This document shows, one piece after another, positions 1 to 9,705 of a DNA stretch of 64,000 nucleotides (positions within the stretch are counted from its first letter, which is position 1; each line of letters begins with the position of its first letter). A program made the position numbers and the translations under genes. Source of the DNA: Anisus vortex (taxonomy: Eukaryota > Mollusca > Gastropoda > Planorbidae). The stretch is taken from contig OX421500.1 of NCBI GenBank assembly GCA_949126835.1, positions 21,923,167-21,987,166 of the forward strand, in the 5' to 3' direction. The notes below the pieces were generated by a model. It was not told where the DNA came from. It saw nothing but the letters and a program-made list of their open reading frames with translations, and made no database searches.

Positions 1-190
1 AATGTAGTGTAATATATGTCACGTGATATTTTAAGAAACGGACTGCAGATATTTAGTGTTACGAAAAGTTAAGCATTTTTATCTTTATATATAAAGTAGA
101 TTGTGTGTGTTGATTCCAATCCTTATTGGTTAATTTAAAGACATATGACCTTATTGTCTCATATTTTAATTTAGCGATTTCGCTTTCGGC

Positions 191-280
191 ATATGTCCAC
201 CCTAGCTGAGTGGTTTGCGCATCTGACTGCCAATGCTGGCAACCTGGGTTCGATTGCCCACTGATAAAGTTTTTTTTTTC
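191..280 (+). mobile_element. tRNA-like SINE head
   Basis: An A box (TAGCTGAGTGG, 203-213) and a B box (GGTTCGATTGC, 247-257) are spaced as in tRNA-type RNA polymerase III promoters. A run of T follows at 270-279, which could end transcription. I cannot fold a clean acceptor stem, so this looks like a tRNA-derived SINE head or tRNA pseudogene rather than a working tRNA gene. Confidence 0.55.
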
Positions 281-834
281 TACTTTTAAAAATGTCCATA
301 AATAGGCTATATTTTTTTGTGTGAAAGATTGTACAGAATTTTAGGACTTAAAGCTTTCCTAAAATGGTTTTAGTAGGTCTAAGTAAATTTTAATAATTCT
401 ATTTTAGACGCATGCGGGAGACGGATGTTTAATTCTCACTCAGAGATAGTGCTAACTTTTTGTTAAATAAAACGACATGTCTATTTTTAACCTGATTACA
501 ATGTCTATTTTAAATTACTTAATTTTAAAATGTTTTCAGTAAATAATAATTATATTTTATTTAAATTTTTTTTCCGGGAATTTAGCTTGTTAAAAATCAA
601 TCCTAAAATATTAAATATTCCATTCCTATTTCTAATTAATACAAATTTTAGCAAGTCAATTCCCGGCTTTTAAAGAATTTGAGTGAGCTCCGGGTTTTAC
701 CTTCTTCTGCTTCATATTATTGTGAAGACCCGGTTAGGACCGAGGAAAGAGTCCACAATTTAACTCCACGTAAAATTTTAAAACATGATACAAACATAAA
801 TTACAAACAGATGACAGAGTTTCACTTTAGGTAT
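281..834. other. AT-rich non-coding stretch
   Basis: No credible frame or repeat is seen. It may hold the decayed body of the SINE on its left and the 3' untranslated part of the minus-strand LINE on its right. Confidence 0.5.
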
Positions 835-1310
835 TTAGTCCAGCCCCTTCAGTGAAGATGTGAATGCCGGCACAGTAGGGGCAGTGATGGAGGCCTGGTG
901 TAGTGTGTTCCATAGTCTAATGGCTGACGGAAAAAAAAGAACATTTGTAGGCGTCTGTGCGTGCGTGTGGTACATGCAGTTTGAGTTGATGACCTCGGGT
1001 AAAGCGGGACACCTGTTGGGTGGACCTGGCTGCGTGGACATTTCCACATGGCGGTTCATGATCTTGTACATAGAGGTGACCTTGTTTACTGCTTTGTGGT
1101 ATTGTAGGGGGCTCGAGTTGGAGTTTGGCCATTAAATCAGAGGTGCTTGTTACAAGGCCGTAGTCCCGTAAGATACGGCGTGCCGCTCGACGTTGGGTTA
1201 TCTCCAACTTGGATATCAGGTGTTGTTGATGGGGATCCCACAACGTCGATGCATACTCCAGGTTGTTGCCATATACAGATGTATAGTCAACTAGGACTTT
1301 TTACCGTAAG
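835..1310 (-). mobile_element. 3' end of a jockey/CR1-like LINE, decayed
   Basis: Read on the minus strand, this encodes the C-terminal part of a non-LTR retrotransposon reverse transcriptase. It opens with LEYASTLWDPHQQ, followed by KLEITQRRAARRIL, the block after the polymerase domain in jockey/CR1-type proteins. It ends with the familiar FFPSAIRLWNTLHQAS block and a stop. The two blocks are in different frames, so there is at least one frameshift near 1115, and a stop lies just upstream of the first block. The polymerase core is missing: the element is 5'-truncated and stops at about 1310, where the 42-bp array begins. A second, plus-strand remnant of the same protein end lies at 21225-21380. 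The clade assignment (jockey versus CR1) is from memory of motif style only. Confidence 0.85.
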
Positions 1311-1315
1311 TCGTT

Positions 1316-2550
1316 TTCATTTTATATTATACTTGGTACGCTACACAATTCTTATCTTCTATTCTATATTATACTTGGTACGCTACACAATTCTTATCTT
1401 CTATTCTATATTATACTTGGTACGCTACACAATTCTTATCTTCTATTCTATATTATACTTGGTACGCTACACAATTCTTATCTTCTATTCTATATTATAC
1501 TTGGTACGCTACACAATTCTTATCTTCTATTCTATATTATACTTGGTACGCTACACAATTCTTATCTTCTATTCTATATTATACTTGGTACGCTACACAA
1601 TTCTTATCTTCTATTCTATATTATACTTGTTACGCTACACAATTCTTATCTTCTATTCTATATTATACTTGGTACGCTACACAATTCTTATCTTCTATTC
1701 TATATTATACTTGGTACGCTACAAAATTCTTATCTTCTATTCTATATTATACTTGGTACGCTACACAATTCTTATCTTCTATTCTATATTATACTTGGTA
1801 CGCTACACAATTCTTATCTTCTATTCTATATTATACTTGTTACGCTACACAATTCTTATCTTCTATTCTATATTATATATGGTACGCTACACAATTCTTA
1901 TCTTCTATTCTATATTATACTTGTTACGCTACACAATTCTTATCTTCTATTCTATATTATACTTGGTACGCTACACAATTCTTATCTTCTATTCTATATT
2001 ATACTTGGTACGCTACACAATTCTTATCTTCTATTCTATATTATACTTGGTACGCTACACAATTCTTATCTTCTATTCTATATTATACTTGGTACGCTAC
2101 ACAATTCTTATCTTCTATTCTATATTATACTTGGTACACTACACAATTCTTATCTTCTATTCTATATTATACTTGGTACGCTACACAATTCTTATCTTCT
2201 ATTCTATATTATACTTGGTACGCTACACAATTCTTATCTTCTATTCTATATTATACTTGGTACGCTACACAATTCTTATCTTCTATTCTATATTATACTT
2301 GGTACGCTACACAATTCTTATCTTCTATTCTATATTATACTTGGTACGCTACACAATTCTTATCTTCTATTCTATATTATACTTGGTACGCTACACAATT
2401 CTTAAATTCTATTCTATATTATACTTGGTACGCTACACAATTCTTATCTTCTATTCTATATTATACTTGGTACGCTACACAATTCTTATCTTCTATTCTA
2501 TATTATACTTGGTACGCTACACAATTCTTATCTTTTATTCTATATTAGCA
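1316..2550. repeat. 42-bp minisatellite, about 29 copies
   Basis: Unit core ACTTGGTACGCTACACAATT followed by CTTATCTTCTATTCTATATTAT. Copies differ by scattered single bases (for example GGTACG/GTTACG, CACAAT/AAAAAT). Because 42 is divisible by three and the unit lacks stops in one frame, a 485-codon open frame crosses the array. It encodes a 14-residue hydrophobic repeat and is an artefact of the period. The array abuts the truncated LINE on its left. Confidence 0.97.
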
Positions 2551-2644
2551 TTCTATCCTTGTCCAGATGTAATTTATAATCGATCTTGTCTCTGTTTTTT
2601 TTAGCTGCTATCCAAAATAAATTCAGTATGACTTTTTCCTATTA

Positions 2645-2898
2645 AAGATTATAATAAGATGGACCACTTGCTTTAATAGTTCTATTTGATAACTTGAAAC
2701 ACTTAGTTTCGGATAGTCCAATCGCACTAAGTCCTCTAAACTTCCGGTTTAATAATTCGCTATGATTTTCTCAATGGAAAATTAATATTATAATCGAACG
2801 TTGTATACAGCGGAAATCTTTAATACAATCGTATGAGTTGCGCACGGAAAAAAGAACATATCAGCTCTAAAAATAGAGCAAGCGGTCTATTTTTAGTT
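2645..2898 (-). mobile_element. MITE family A, degenerate copy
   Basis: This carries the same landmarks as the copies at 21955 and 30667 but in reverse order: ATAATAAGATGGACCACTTG at the left, a TTTTCTCAATGGAAAATTAA core, a GTTGTATACAGCGGAAA stretch, GCGCACGGAAAAAAG, and AGAGCAAGCGGTC at the right. Outer bases of the terminal repeats have decayed, and no target duplication is visible. Confidence 0.75.
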
Positions 2899-3787
2899 TT
2901 TTCACTGTCGATAATGGATTTGATTGTTTATTTCTGAATACAGAGAGTAGTGCTTGTAATAGTATTTGGTAGATTAACATAATGTTAGCAAATGGTTCTT
3001 ATTACGTTAGCGACAACCTTCTGTGATTGTTACTTGCTAAGCTTCGTTAATCTAGTGTTTGGGTGTTGATTCAGTGAGGCCGCAGGTCCACCACTATCTC
3101 TGACAGTGAATTATTAAATATCTCCTTCAATGTAGCAACGACAGTTTGAACGATGAACAGTAAAAGACTGACTAAAATTCCTTCAGTAAAGTATCAACTG
3201 GTTTATTAATTCAACAATAAGGTTTCAATAAACTTCGTTTGAAGCGTAACAACTTCTAGCATCAAAATCAGTACATTTAAGAAAGCAAACAATATTACGA
3301 CCGTCTCTTAGACTATCGGAGTGAGAACTGATGGTTTTTGGCGGGTGGAATGTCGGCAAGGAATAGTAATCAGCTCAGAGTGGCGGAACCAATGAAATGC
3401 TGGAATCTGACCCTACTCGCATAAATTATCTCAGCCGCGGGAAAGGAAAAAAACTCTAGGAGGAGGTGGGGGGAGAATGGGGGGGGGATATATTACAGTC
3501 GATGTCTAGAGATCAACTAGTTTAAACCAGTTATAATCAATTAATAGCATTCTGTCTCGACTGTCATTTTAAACAAGGGTGAAATTTAATTAAGCGTAAG
3601 CTATTAGTAGCCTCTATGCAATTGCGAAGGGAATGGTCATATAATAACTACAGCCTAAGCGTTGAATGTTAGAACTGTATTACATTTTCAATACCATGTT
3701 CCATAATAATAATAATATATAATGGGAATAATAATGGTTTATAATAGTGACTGAGTCCATGTCACGTAACATTCTTGTGCCCCAATT
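2899..3787. other. Non-coding, G-run near 3460-3488
   Basis: No gene is seen. A purine-rich stretch with runs of G lies at about 3459-3488. Confidence 0.5.
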
Positions 3788-3795
3788 CCCTAGAC

Positions 3796-3997
3796 CAGGG
3801 GTCGGGAACCTTTTTGTCTGAGAGAGCTATGGACACCACATATTTTGAAAAGTAACTCTGTGAGAGCCATACAATTAATTTGTAGATCAAAGGAGTCTAA
3901 AGAAACATTTTTTAATAATCGAACATTTGTCTGCGAGCCAGATGCAGCCATCAATAGAGCCACATCTGGCTTGCGAGCCATAGGTTCCCGACCCCTG
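3796..3997. mobile_element. hAT-type MITE with 8-bp target duplication
   Basis: The terminal inverted repeats match perfectly over 15 bp: CAGGGGTCGGGAACC at the left and GGTTCCCGACCCCTG at the right. The flanks are a perfect 8-bp duplication, CCCTAGAC, at 3788-3795 and 3998-4005. An 8-bp duplication with CAGGGGTC-type ends is the hallmark of the hAT superfamily. At 202 bp there is no room for a transposase, so it is a non-autonomous copy. The 63-codon open frame inside is not coding. Confidence 0.95.
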
Positions 3998-4005
3998 CCC
4001 TAGAC

Positions 4006-4579
4006 TGTACTTTAAAATTGTATAGATTTGTAAAAACTAAGCCGTCTAACCAATCATAAAAATAAGTATTCATTTCTCACAGAACCGCTTGCGTAGCATT
4101 AGTATTTGGTCGACATAGTAAAAAATCACACATCTAAACAACGATAATTCGTTTTAGTTTTTAGTGACTGGTGCTTTCTGTTGATTGCCCTGGTCCTTAT
4201 GAATAATATTTCCAGCAGTTTTTATAGTTAGGTAAATACGGGTCATATCAAATAGCAATCCTTTTATCTTTACGTACTAAATTTTTAGCACACTTTAGGG
4301 ATATAGAGTCGTCCACACACGGTGGAGTTTTGTTGTCCGTACTTGTCTGCTAATTGTGTTTTCAAACGACGATCAATCGAAGATCAATCGCAAACAGCCT
4401 AACATCCTATGAATTTCATGTCATCGTTGTTAAATTCTCATTAGTAATTACGTGCTAGACTTTAGTGTTGAAACACCAGCTGTACTTTGCTAGAGAACCA
4501 CTAGTTCACAAAATGGGTGAGTTAAATGTTTATTGATGCTTCGTACGTTAATATTGATACAAACAAACAAAACAAACAA
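4006..4579. other. Non-coding stretch with a dispersed 35-mer
   Basis: No gene is seen. Positions 4187-4221 match 8436-8470 almost exactly (core GTCCTTATGAATAATATTTC), so a short dispersed repeat is present. Confidence 0.6.
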
Positions 4580-4640
4580 ATGACATATTTATATAGCGCT
4601 ATTCATAACAAAGTCTTCGAATGCGCTTTACATTTACCAT
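4580..4640 (-). mobile_element. SINE tail fragment (TATAGCGCT type)
   Basis: TTTATATAGCGCTATTC followed by GAATGCGCTTTACATTTACC matches the 3' portion of the fuller SINE at 16433-16625. No tRNA-like head is attached, so it is a fragment. Confidence 0.55.
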
Positions 4641-5083
4641 CTGTTATTAAAATAAATCGAAAAAGTGTGTTTTTAGTTTTGTTTAATTAAAAAATGTCTA
4701 TATTGTCATGTATTAACAGCTCTCTCTCTCAACGCGAGTTTTGTGGGCGGTAGTAAAGCCTAGACTGTTCTAAGAATCCACTCTCATGCAGACCTCAAAT
4801 TCTCGGAATGGTTAGGAATAGTCTATTATTTCTCGTACAGGGAAGTTTATGTTAAAACTATCATTTTTATTCTGAGTTTTGTAATTATACCATTTTTTTC
4901 ACCCCTCCTAATAATAGGTCTGTTCCCCGCTCTCCCCCGCTAGTATTTAAGGCTAAGCAGCTAGTGGTTTGGATAGATAGAGTCTTTTGCAGAGTTTTGT
5001 ACAGAGTGGACGCTTGTGTTGGCACTATTTTCTTCTAACTGTATATAATCTTCATATTGTATATACTTTATCACCTGAATTAA

Positions 5084-5324
5084 ATTATCAACAACATTTA
5101 CACTGAAGCTTTCTCGTCAAGTTACTATTTTTGTTTCATTGTTTACCATATTATAATATATATATATTTATTTACAACTATAACGTCAAGGAAAGGAACT
5201 GTTAGAACGCAAATCCTGAGTTTGTGCCCAGGACAATAAGGAGAGTTCGTGTAATACTGAAATATAAGTAATAATAACCAAAGTCTACCCTAGGACGAAC
5301 GAGAATTATCAACAACATTTACAC
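5084..5324. repeat. 21-bp direct repeat flanking 199 bp
   Basis: AATTATCAACAACATTTACA plus C occurs at 5084-5104 and again at 5304-5324. The 199 bp between show no coding frame. The right copy touches the 3' border of the L2-like element. The pair may be a long target duplication, or two copies of a terminal sequence. Confidence 0.6.
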
Positions 5325-5564
5325 GGCTCTGACAACAAGGGGATTGTAGTCGTAACAATATTGTCCGCTTGTTTGATCTTGTTTGGGAGTTCATTCCACC
5401 ACAGAGGTGCTATGACGCTGTAGGAGCGAGCTGCAAATGTTTTTCTTTCTACACCTGGCACCTTGAGCCGCAGATGCATTCCGTCCTCCCTTCCCCGGTG
5501 TGTGCAGCTCAACCATGGATCGCATGTACTGGGGAGCTTGACCATGAAGGACTTTTATAGAGTA

Positions 5565-5976
5565 CAAGCTACATTGCCCGGCGTTGCCCGGGTGAAAAAA
5601 AAAGGACTGTCTGGTGTGCAGATAACAAATTTACTGAATACTTTTAGTTTTAGGAAAGTAAATAAATATTGTAATAGGGTAAAAAAAATAGTCAAATATT
5701 TTTATTTAATAAAATCTACAATGTCTTTTGTTTTTAAAAGTTTGAAAAATTAATTGTCGAAAAAAAAAAGTATAGTCTAACTGGAGAATCGAACCCTGGT
5801 CGCCCGTATAGCAGTCCACTACGTTTACCACTGAGCTATCGAAGACACATGTCCGATGTGAAAAATTATTAGACGGTATATTGGGCTAGCCCTAGATAGG
5901 TCAGTGACACACGTGTTTTCAAATTGACCAATGGGGATCCTCGCGGGGCTTAACACTGTCTTTTTATATATATAGA
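5565..5976 (-). mobile_element. Non-autonomous Helitron-like element
   Basis: On the minus strand it starts with TCTATATATATA and ends with a GC-rich hairpin (stem CCCGG/CCGGG, 5577-5592), then CAATGTAGCTTG. A 5' TC, a hairpin about 10 bp from the end, a CTRR-like 3' terminus (here CTTG) and insertion between A and T all fit Helitrons. The host L2 reading frame is seamless across the A|T site (KVLTI then LYKS). The 412 bp contain no helicase. A tRNA-like segment lies inside (5781-5850). Confidence 0.82.
5781..5850 (-). other. tRNA-like segment inside the Helitron
   Basis: Minus strand: A box GATAGCTCAGTGG (5829-5841) and B box GGTTCGATTCTCC (5783-5795), about 46 bp apart. The B box is nearly canonical. 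It could be a captured tRNA gene or SINE head that gives the element an internal RNA polymerase III promoter. The acceptor stem does not pair, so it is not called a tRNA gene. Confidence 0.6.
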
Positions 5977-6143
5977 TTGTCAAAACTTTGAATTTTATCC
6001 TAAGTGTTATAGGTAGCCACTGCAGTTTTTTCAGACAGATTGTTGAGGTGTCTTCATTGTCTAGAACAATTTTTGCAGCCATGTTTTGGACCCTTTGCAG
6101 TTTTTTCAAATCACAATCTGGCAGTCCAATGTATAGACAGTTC

Positions 6144-6357
6144 TTCTTCTTCTTCTTCTTGTCCCTTAACCTTGGCGGTCGTTGGGGGGAGCTAATGGAC
6201 ACTGGGTGTCCATTAGTCCTCTCTTGGGCTTGGTAGACTTGGCGGCGCCCATCTCCTCTCCAAGTCGGCGGTGTATTTATGGCTGCCTGCACCGAGGGCC
6301 GAACCACTGATGCGGCGCTTGGGAGTCGAGCTCGCTGTCGACTTTGCTAACCAGCCA
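6144..6357 (-). mobile_element. tRNA-derived SINE with (GAA)n tail and 11-bp TSD
   Basis: This 214-bp insertion in the L2-like element is bounded by ATAGACAGTTC at 6133-6143 and 6358-6368. On the minus strand it begins TGGCTGGTTAGC, has a weak B box near GTGGTTCGGCCC, is GC-rich, and ends in a run of GAA. The direct repeat plus A-rich tail fits LINE-driven insertion. The outer 3 bp of the duplication are ambiguous because TTC also belongs to the tail. Confidence 0.85.
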
Positions 6358-6430
6358 ATAGACAGTTCGCGTAGTCTAAATAAGAGATTACCAGTCCTAC
6401 GATTAAGGTCTCACATGCCTCATACAGCAT

Positions 6431-6809
6431 ACAGCAATAACAACAACAATAACGGTTGAATAGTAAAGTGAATACATTGTTAACTCAAACTAATAGCATC
6501 AGGTCGATATGTATTAACATTTATTGATAACCCAGAGATGTAAACTTGTATACTTAATCCGTTTATATATTATATATACATGGCTTGAGTTGAGTTATTT
6601 AACATATTATGGCTTCGAAATTTTTTAGAGTTAGTTAAAGAATTTACTATCTATATCACTTCCTTATATTCGTGTGTTTGAGACAGTCTCGAATATTTTT
6701 CCTACAATAGTATTTAAATAGAATATCGGGGAGAACAGGTTTGTTGACATACTTATGCAGCCAAGTAGTGGGAAATTTTAGGAACAGATTAAATTTTTCT
6801 GGCAACAAT
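6431..6809. other. AT-rich non-coding stretch
   Basis: No gene or repeat is recognised here. Confidence 0.5.
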
Positions 6810-7460
6810 TGGCAGCAGAGATTACATTTTATACTCAGGACTTGAAGACGAAAACCTTGACAACGTTGAAAGCGTCGCCATCATGATGTCCCAGATAGCA
6901 TTTAGAAGTCATAATGAATGGCCTCCATTTCTCCTTTTGAGTCATAAAGGGGTGAAAGGTCATACTTATCCAAATTTACTTGCATTCTAACGACCTGATG
7001 AAGAGACAAATAAAAAAGGTCTACAACCATTCTCTGCAGACAGTTGTTAACATGTTTCCCTAGAGAGACGTCAAGATATTGATCGGCAACCTGAAGGCAC
7101 AGATAGGAAAAGGTATTATTGGAATATCGTCACTGGGAGAAATGAACTAAATGGGTAATTCTTTACTGACTGTTGCGCTTTCAATGATATGTCCAGTAGC
7201 GTCAGGCTATTCCAGCATAAGGACAAACACAAAGACACCTGGATCTCAACAGACAGCAACAGTGAAAATCAGATTAACTATATGACTATTTCTAAGAATT
7301 CTTACAGTTCTAGATGAAGTACGCCACTTATTGATGTGAACAAACATTTAGGATCATAGCTTATCAACCTCCAACAAAACTCAACACACAGAGGCTAAAG
7401 GAGAAAAATACAGACACTTTCAAAACCTCTATGAAGAACAGATTTGAAACCTCTGTAGAT
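6810..7460 (+). pseudogene. Decayed endonuclease domain of a RTE/CR1-type LINE
   Basis: There is no long open frame, but reading across frames recovers the order of an APE-type endonuclease. RDYILYSGLEDEN and VESVAIMMSQIAF (6817-6905) correspond to the GEYILYSGHE and GVAIMMSK blocks. DVKILIGNLKAQIGK (from about 7069) corresponds to the catalytic GDLNAKIG block, with the key Asp lost to Asn. Next come LFQHKDKHKDTWIS and NQINYMTI (about 7204-7290), equivalent to LFPHKDIHKxTWxSPD and NQIDHVxI. The region ends with KLNTQRLKEK and FKTSMKNRFET (to about 7455), the linker before the polymerase. Several stops and frameshifts break it. It is older than the copies at 36253 and 43960. Confidence 0.75.
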
Positions 7461-7540
7461 AGTCCATTTTTACATAGGATTTCCTTACCGCAAAAGTCTC
7501 GCATGAATTCTTAACGTTAATCACTGTCTAGAGTCTCTAG

Positions 7541-7952
7541 ACAATTTAGTAAAGCAATGTCTATAAAAATATTGTGTCTATGTATCGTAAAGACAATCTA
7601 GTAAAGCAATGTCTATAAGAATATTGTGTCTATGTATCGTATAGACAATTTAGTAAAGCAATGTCTATAAGAATATTGTGTCTATGTATCGTATAGACAA
7701 TTTAGTAAAGCAATGTCTATAAAAATATTGTGTCTATGTATCGTATAGACAATTTAGTAAAGCAATGTCTATAAAAATATTGTGTCTATGTATCGTATAG
7801 ACAATTTAGTAAAGCAATGTCTATAAGAATATTGTGTCTATGTATCGTATAGACAATTTAGTAAAGCAATGTCTATAAAAATATTGTTTCTATGTATCGT
7901 ATAGACAATTTAGTAAAGCAATGTCTATAAAAATATTGTGCCTATGTATCGT
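7541..7952. repeat. 52-bp minisatellite, about 8 copies
   Basis: Unit ACAATTTAGTAAAGCAATGT then CTATAAAAATATTGTGTCTATGTATCGTATAG in two parts. Copies differ mainly by A/G in CTATAA(A/G)AATATTG. Confidence 0.96.
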
Positions 7953-8039
7953 CGGCATCCGTCCGTTTCGAGAGTCAATTGTGTAGCTTCATGGTTGAGG
8001 TATCCAACTGCGCCGCCGCATAACATTGAATTTAATGTG

Positions 8040-8400
8040 TAGATCATGTCAATATGCATTTGTTCTTGTAATGTAAAGATCACGTCAACGCTTTTATGTT
8101 CTTCCCATGTAAAGATCACATCAATATACATTTGTTCTTATAATGTAAAATCACTTCAACACGTATTTGTTCTTCCCATGTAAAGATCACGTCAGTATGC
8201 ATTTGTTATTGTACTGTAAAGATCACGTCAATATGCATTTGTTATTGTACTGTAAAGATCACATCAATATGCATTTGTTATTGTAATGTAAAGATCACGT
8301 CAATATGCATTTGTTCTTGTAATGTAAACATTACGTCGATGTACATTTGTTATTGTAAAGCAAAGATCACTTTAACATTCATTTGTTATTGTAATATAAA
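8040..8400. repeat. 36-bp degenerate minisatellite, about 10 copies
   Basis: Core AAAGATCACGTCAATATGCA followed by TTTGTTATTGTAATGT. Copies are diverged, and one or two outlying units occur to about 8560. A dispersed 35-mer (8436-8470) interrupts the right side. Confidence 0.9.
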
Positions 8401-8435
8401 AATAAAAAAATAGATAGAAAGATACATACATTATA

Positions 8436-8470
8436 GCCCTAGTCCTTATGAATAATATTTCCAGCAGTTT
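8436..8470. repeat. Dispersed 35-mer shared with 4187-4221
   Basis: GTCCTTATGAATAATATTTC followed by CAGCAGTTTT occurs at both sites with one difference to its left. It is inserted within the edge of the 36-bp array here. Confidence 0.7.
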
Positions 8471-8745
8471 TAATATCACTTCAATTTTCATTTGTTCTTG
8501 TTATTGCAATGTTAAAATCACGTTACAATACAATTCGTTTCTTTTATTGTATAGATCGTGTCACTGTGCATCACTTAATGTATTTTTAGACCTCGTCAAT
8601 GTAATGCATTGCTTTCCCCTAGCTGACATAGGAACGCGATACAGTTGAAATCACGAACATAAACTTTAAGCAAACATGCATTCCTTCAATAATAGATGAG
8701 ATGACTTTCCTACACTATATGTGTGCGTGATAAAAGCATTCGGAA

Positions 8746-9705
8746 GGTAGATTTGGTCGCCAGCCAGCCGGAAGCTGAGTTTCGTTAAGTCAATGTAAAG
8801 GATTTAAAAGGTAGATTTGGTCGCCAGCCAGCCGGAAGCTGAGTTTCGTTAAGTCAATGTAAAGGATTTAAAAGGTAGATTTGGTCGCCAGCCAGCCGGA
8901 AGCTGAGTTTCGTTAAGTCAATGTAAAGGATTTAAAAGGTAGATTTGGTCGCCAGCCAGCCGGAAGCTGAGTTTCGTTAAGTCAATGTAAAGGATTTAAA
9001 AGGTAGATTTGGTCGCCAGCCAGCCGGAAGCTGAGTTTCGTTAAGTCAATGTAAAGGATTTAAAAGGTAGATTTGGTCGCCAGCCAGCCGGAAGCTGAGT
9101 TTCGTTAAGTCAATGTAAAGGATTTAAAAGGTAGATTTGGTCGCCAGCCAGCCGGAAGCTGAGTTTCGTTAAGTCAATGTAAAGGATTTAAAAGGTAGAT
9201 TTGGTCGCCAGCCAGCCGGAAGCTGAGTTTCGTTAAGTCAATGTAAAGGATTTAAAAGGTAGATTTGGTCGCCAGCCAGCCGGAAGCTGAGTTTCGTTAA
9301 GTCAATGTAAAGGATTTAAAAGGTAGATTTGGTCGCCAGCCAGCCGGAAGCTGAGTTTCGTTAAGTCAATGTAAAGGATTTAAAAGGTAGATTTGGTCGC
9401 CAGCCAGCCGGAAGCTGAGTTTCGTTAAGTCAATGTAAAGGATTTAAAAGGTAGATTTGGTCGCCAGCCAGCCGGAAGCTGAGTTTCGTTAAGTCAATGT
9501 AAAGGATTTAAAAGGTAGATTTGGTCGCCAGCCAGCCGGAAGCTGAGTTTCGTTAAGTCAATGTAAAGGATTTAAAAGGTAGATTTGGTCGCCAGCCAGC
9601 CGGAAGCTGAGTTTCGTTAAGTCAATGTAAAGGATTTAAAAGGTAGATTTGGTCGCCAGCCAGCCGGAAGCTGAGTTTCGTTAAGTCAATGTAAAGGATT
9701 TAAAA
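8746..9705. repeat. 64-bp minisatellite, 15 identical copies
   Basis: Exactly 960 bp, or 15 units of 64 bp. The unit begins GGTAGATTTGGTCGCCAGCC and ends GTAAAGGATTTAAAA. By eye every copy is the same, unlike every other array in the window. It is also more GC-rich than its surroundings. Confidence 0.97.

Larger units (their letters stand above)
5325..6430 (-). mobile_element. L2/CR1-like LINE, reverse transcriptase C-terminus, interrupted twice
   Basis: On the minus strand the fragment starts with ETLIVGLVISYLDYAN, the usual SRLDYCNSLLYGLP region of L2/CR1-type proteins. It continues with CLYIGLPDCDLKKLQRVQN, KKLQWLPITLRIKFKVLT, LHGQAPQYMRSMVELHTP and finally RTFAARSYSVIAPLWWNELP-type sequence (seen as KTFAARSYSVIAPLWWNELP). 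Two insertions break it: a SINE at 6144-6357 and a Helitron-like element at 5565-5976. Removing both rejoins the protein in frame at each junction. Small indels in the remaining sequence (near 5555 and 5490) show it was dead in any case. The catalytic core is absent, so the copy is 5'-truncated. Confidence 0.9.

Noticed and set aside
191..280. Functional tRNA gene
   Set aside because: A and B boxes are present but acceptor and T stems do not pair; better explained as a SINE head.
1147..2604. 485-codon plus-strand open frame
   Set aside because: It lies almost wholly in the 42-bp array; the peptide is a 14-residue repeat caused by a period divisible by three.
4706..5103. Solo LTR (starts TGT, ends ACA, TATTTAAG promoter-like word, second copy of the last 21 bp at 5304)
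   Set aside because: No 4-6-bp target duplication, no primer-binding site, and no matching second LTR; only the 21-bp end is repeated.
8746..9705. CRISPR array
   Set aside because: Regular repeats but no spacers, unit fully identical, eukaryotic context and no cas genes.
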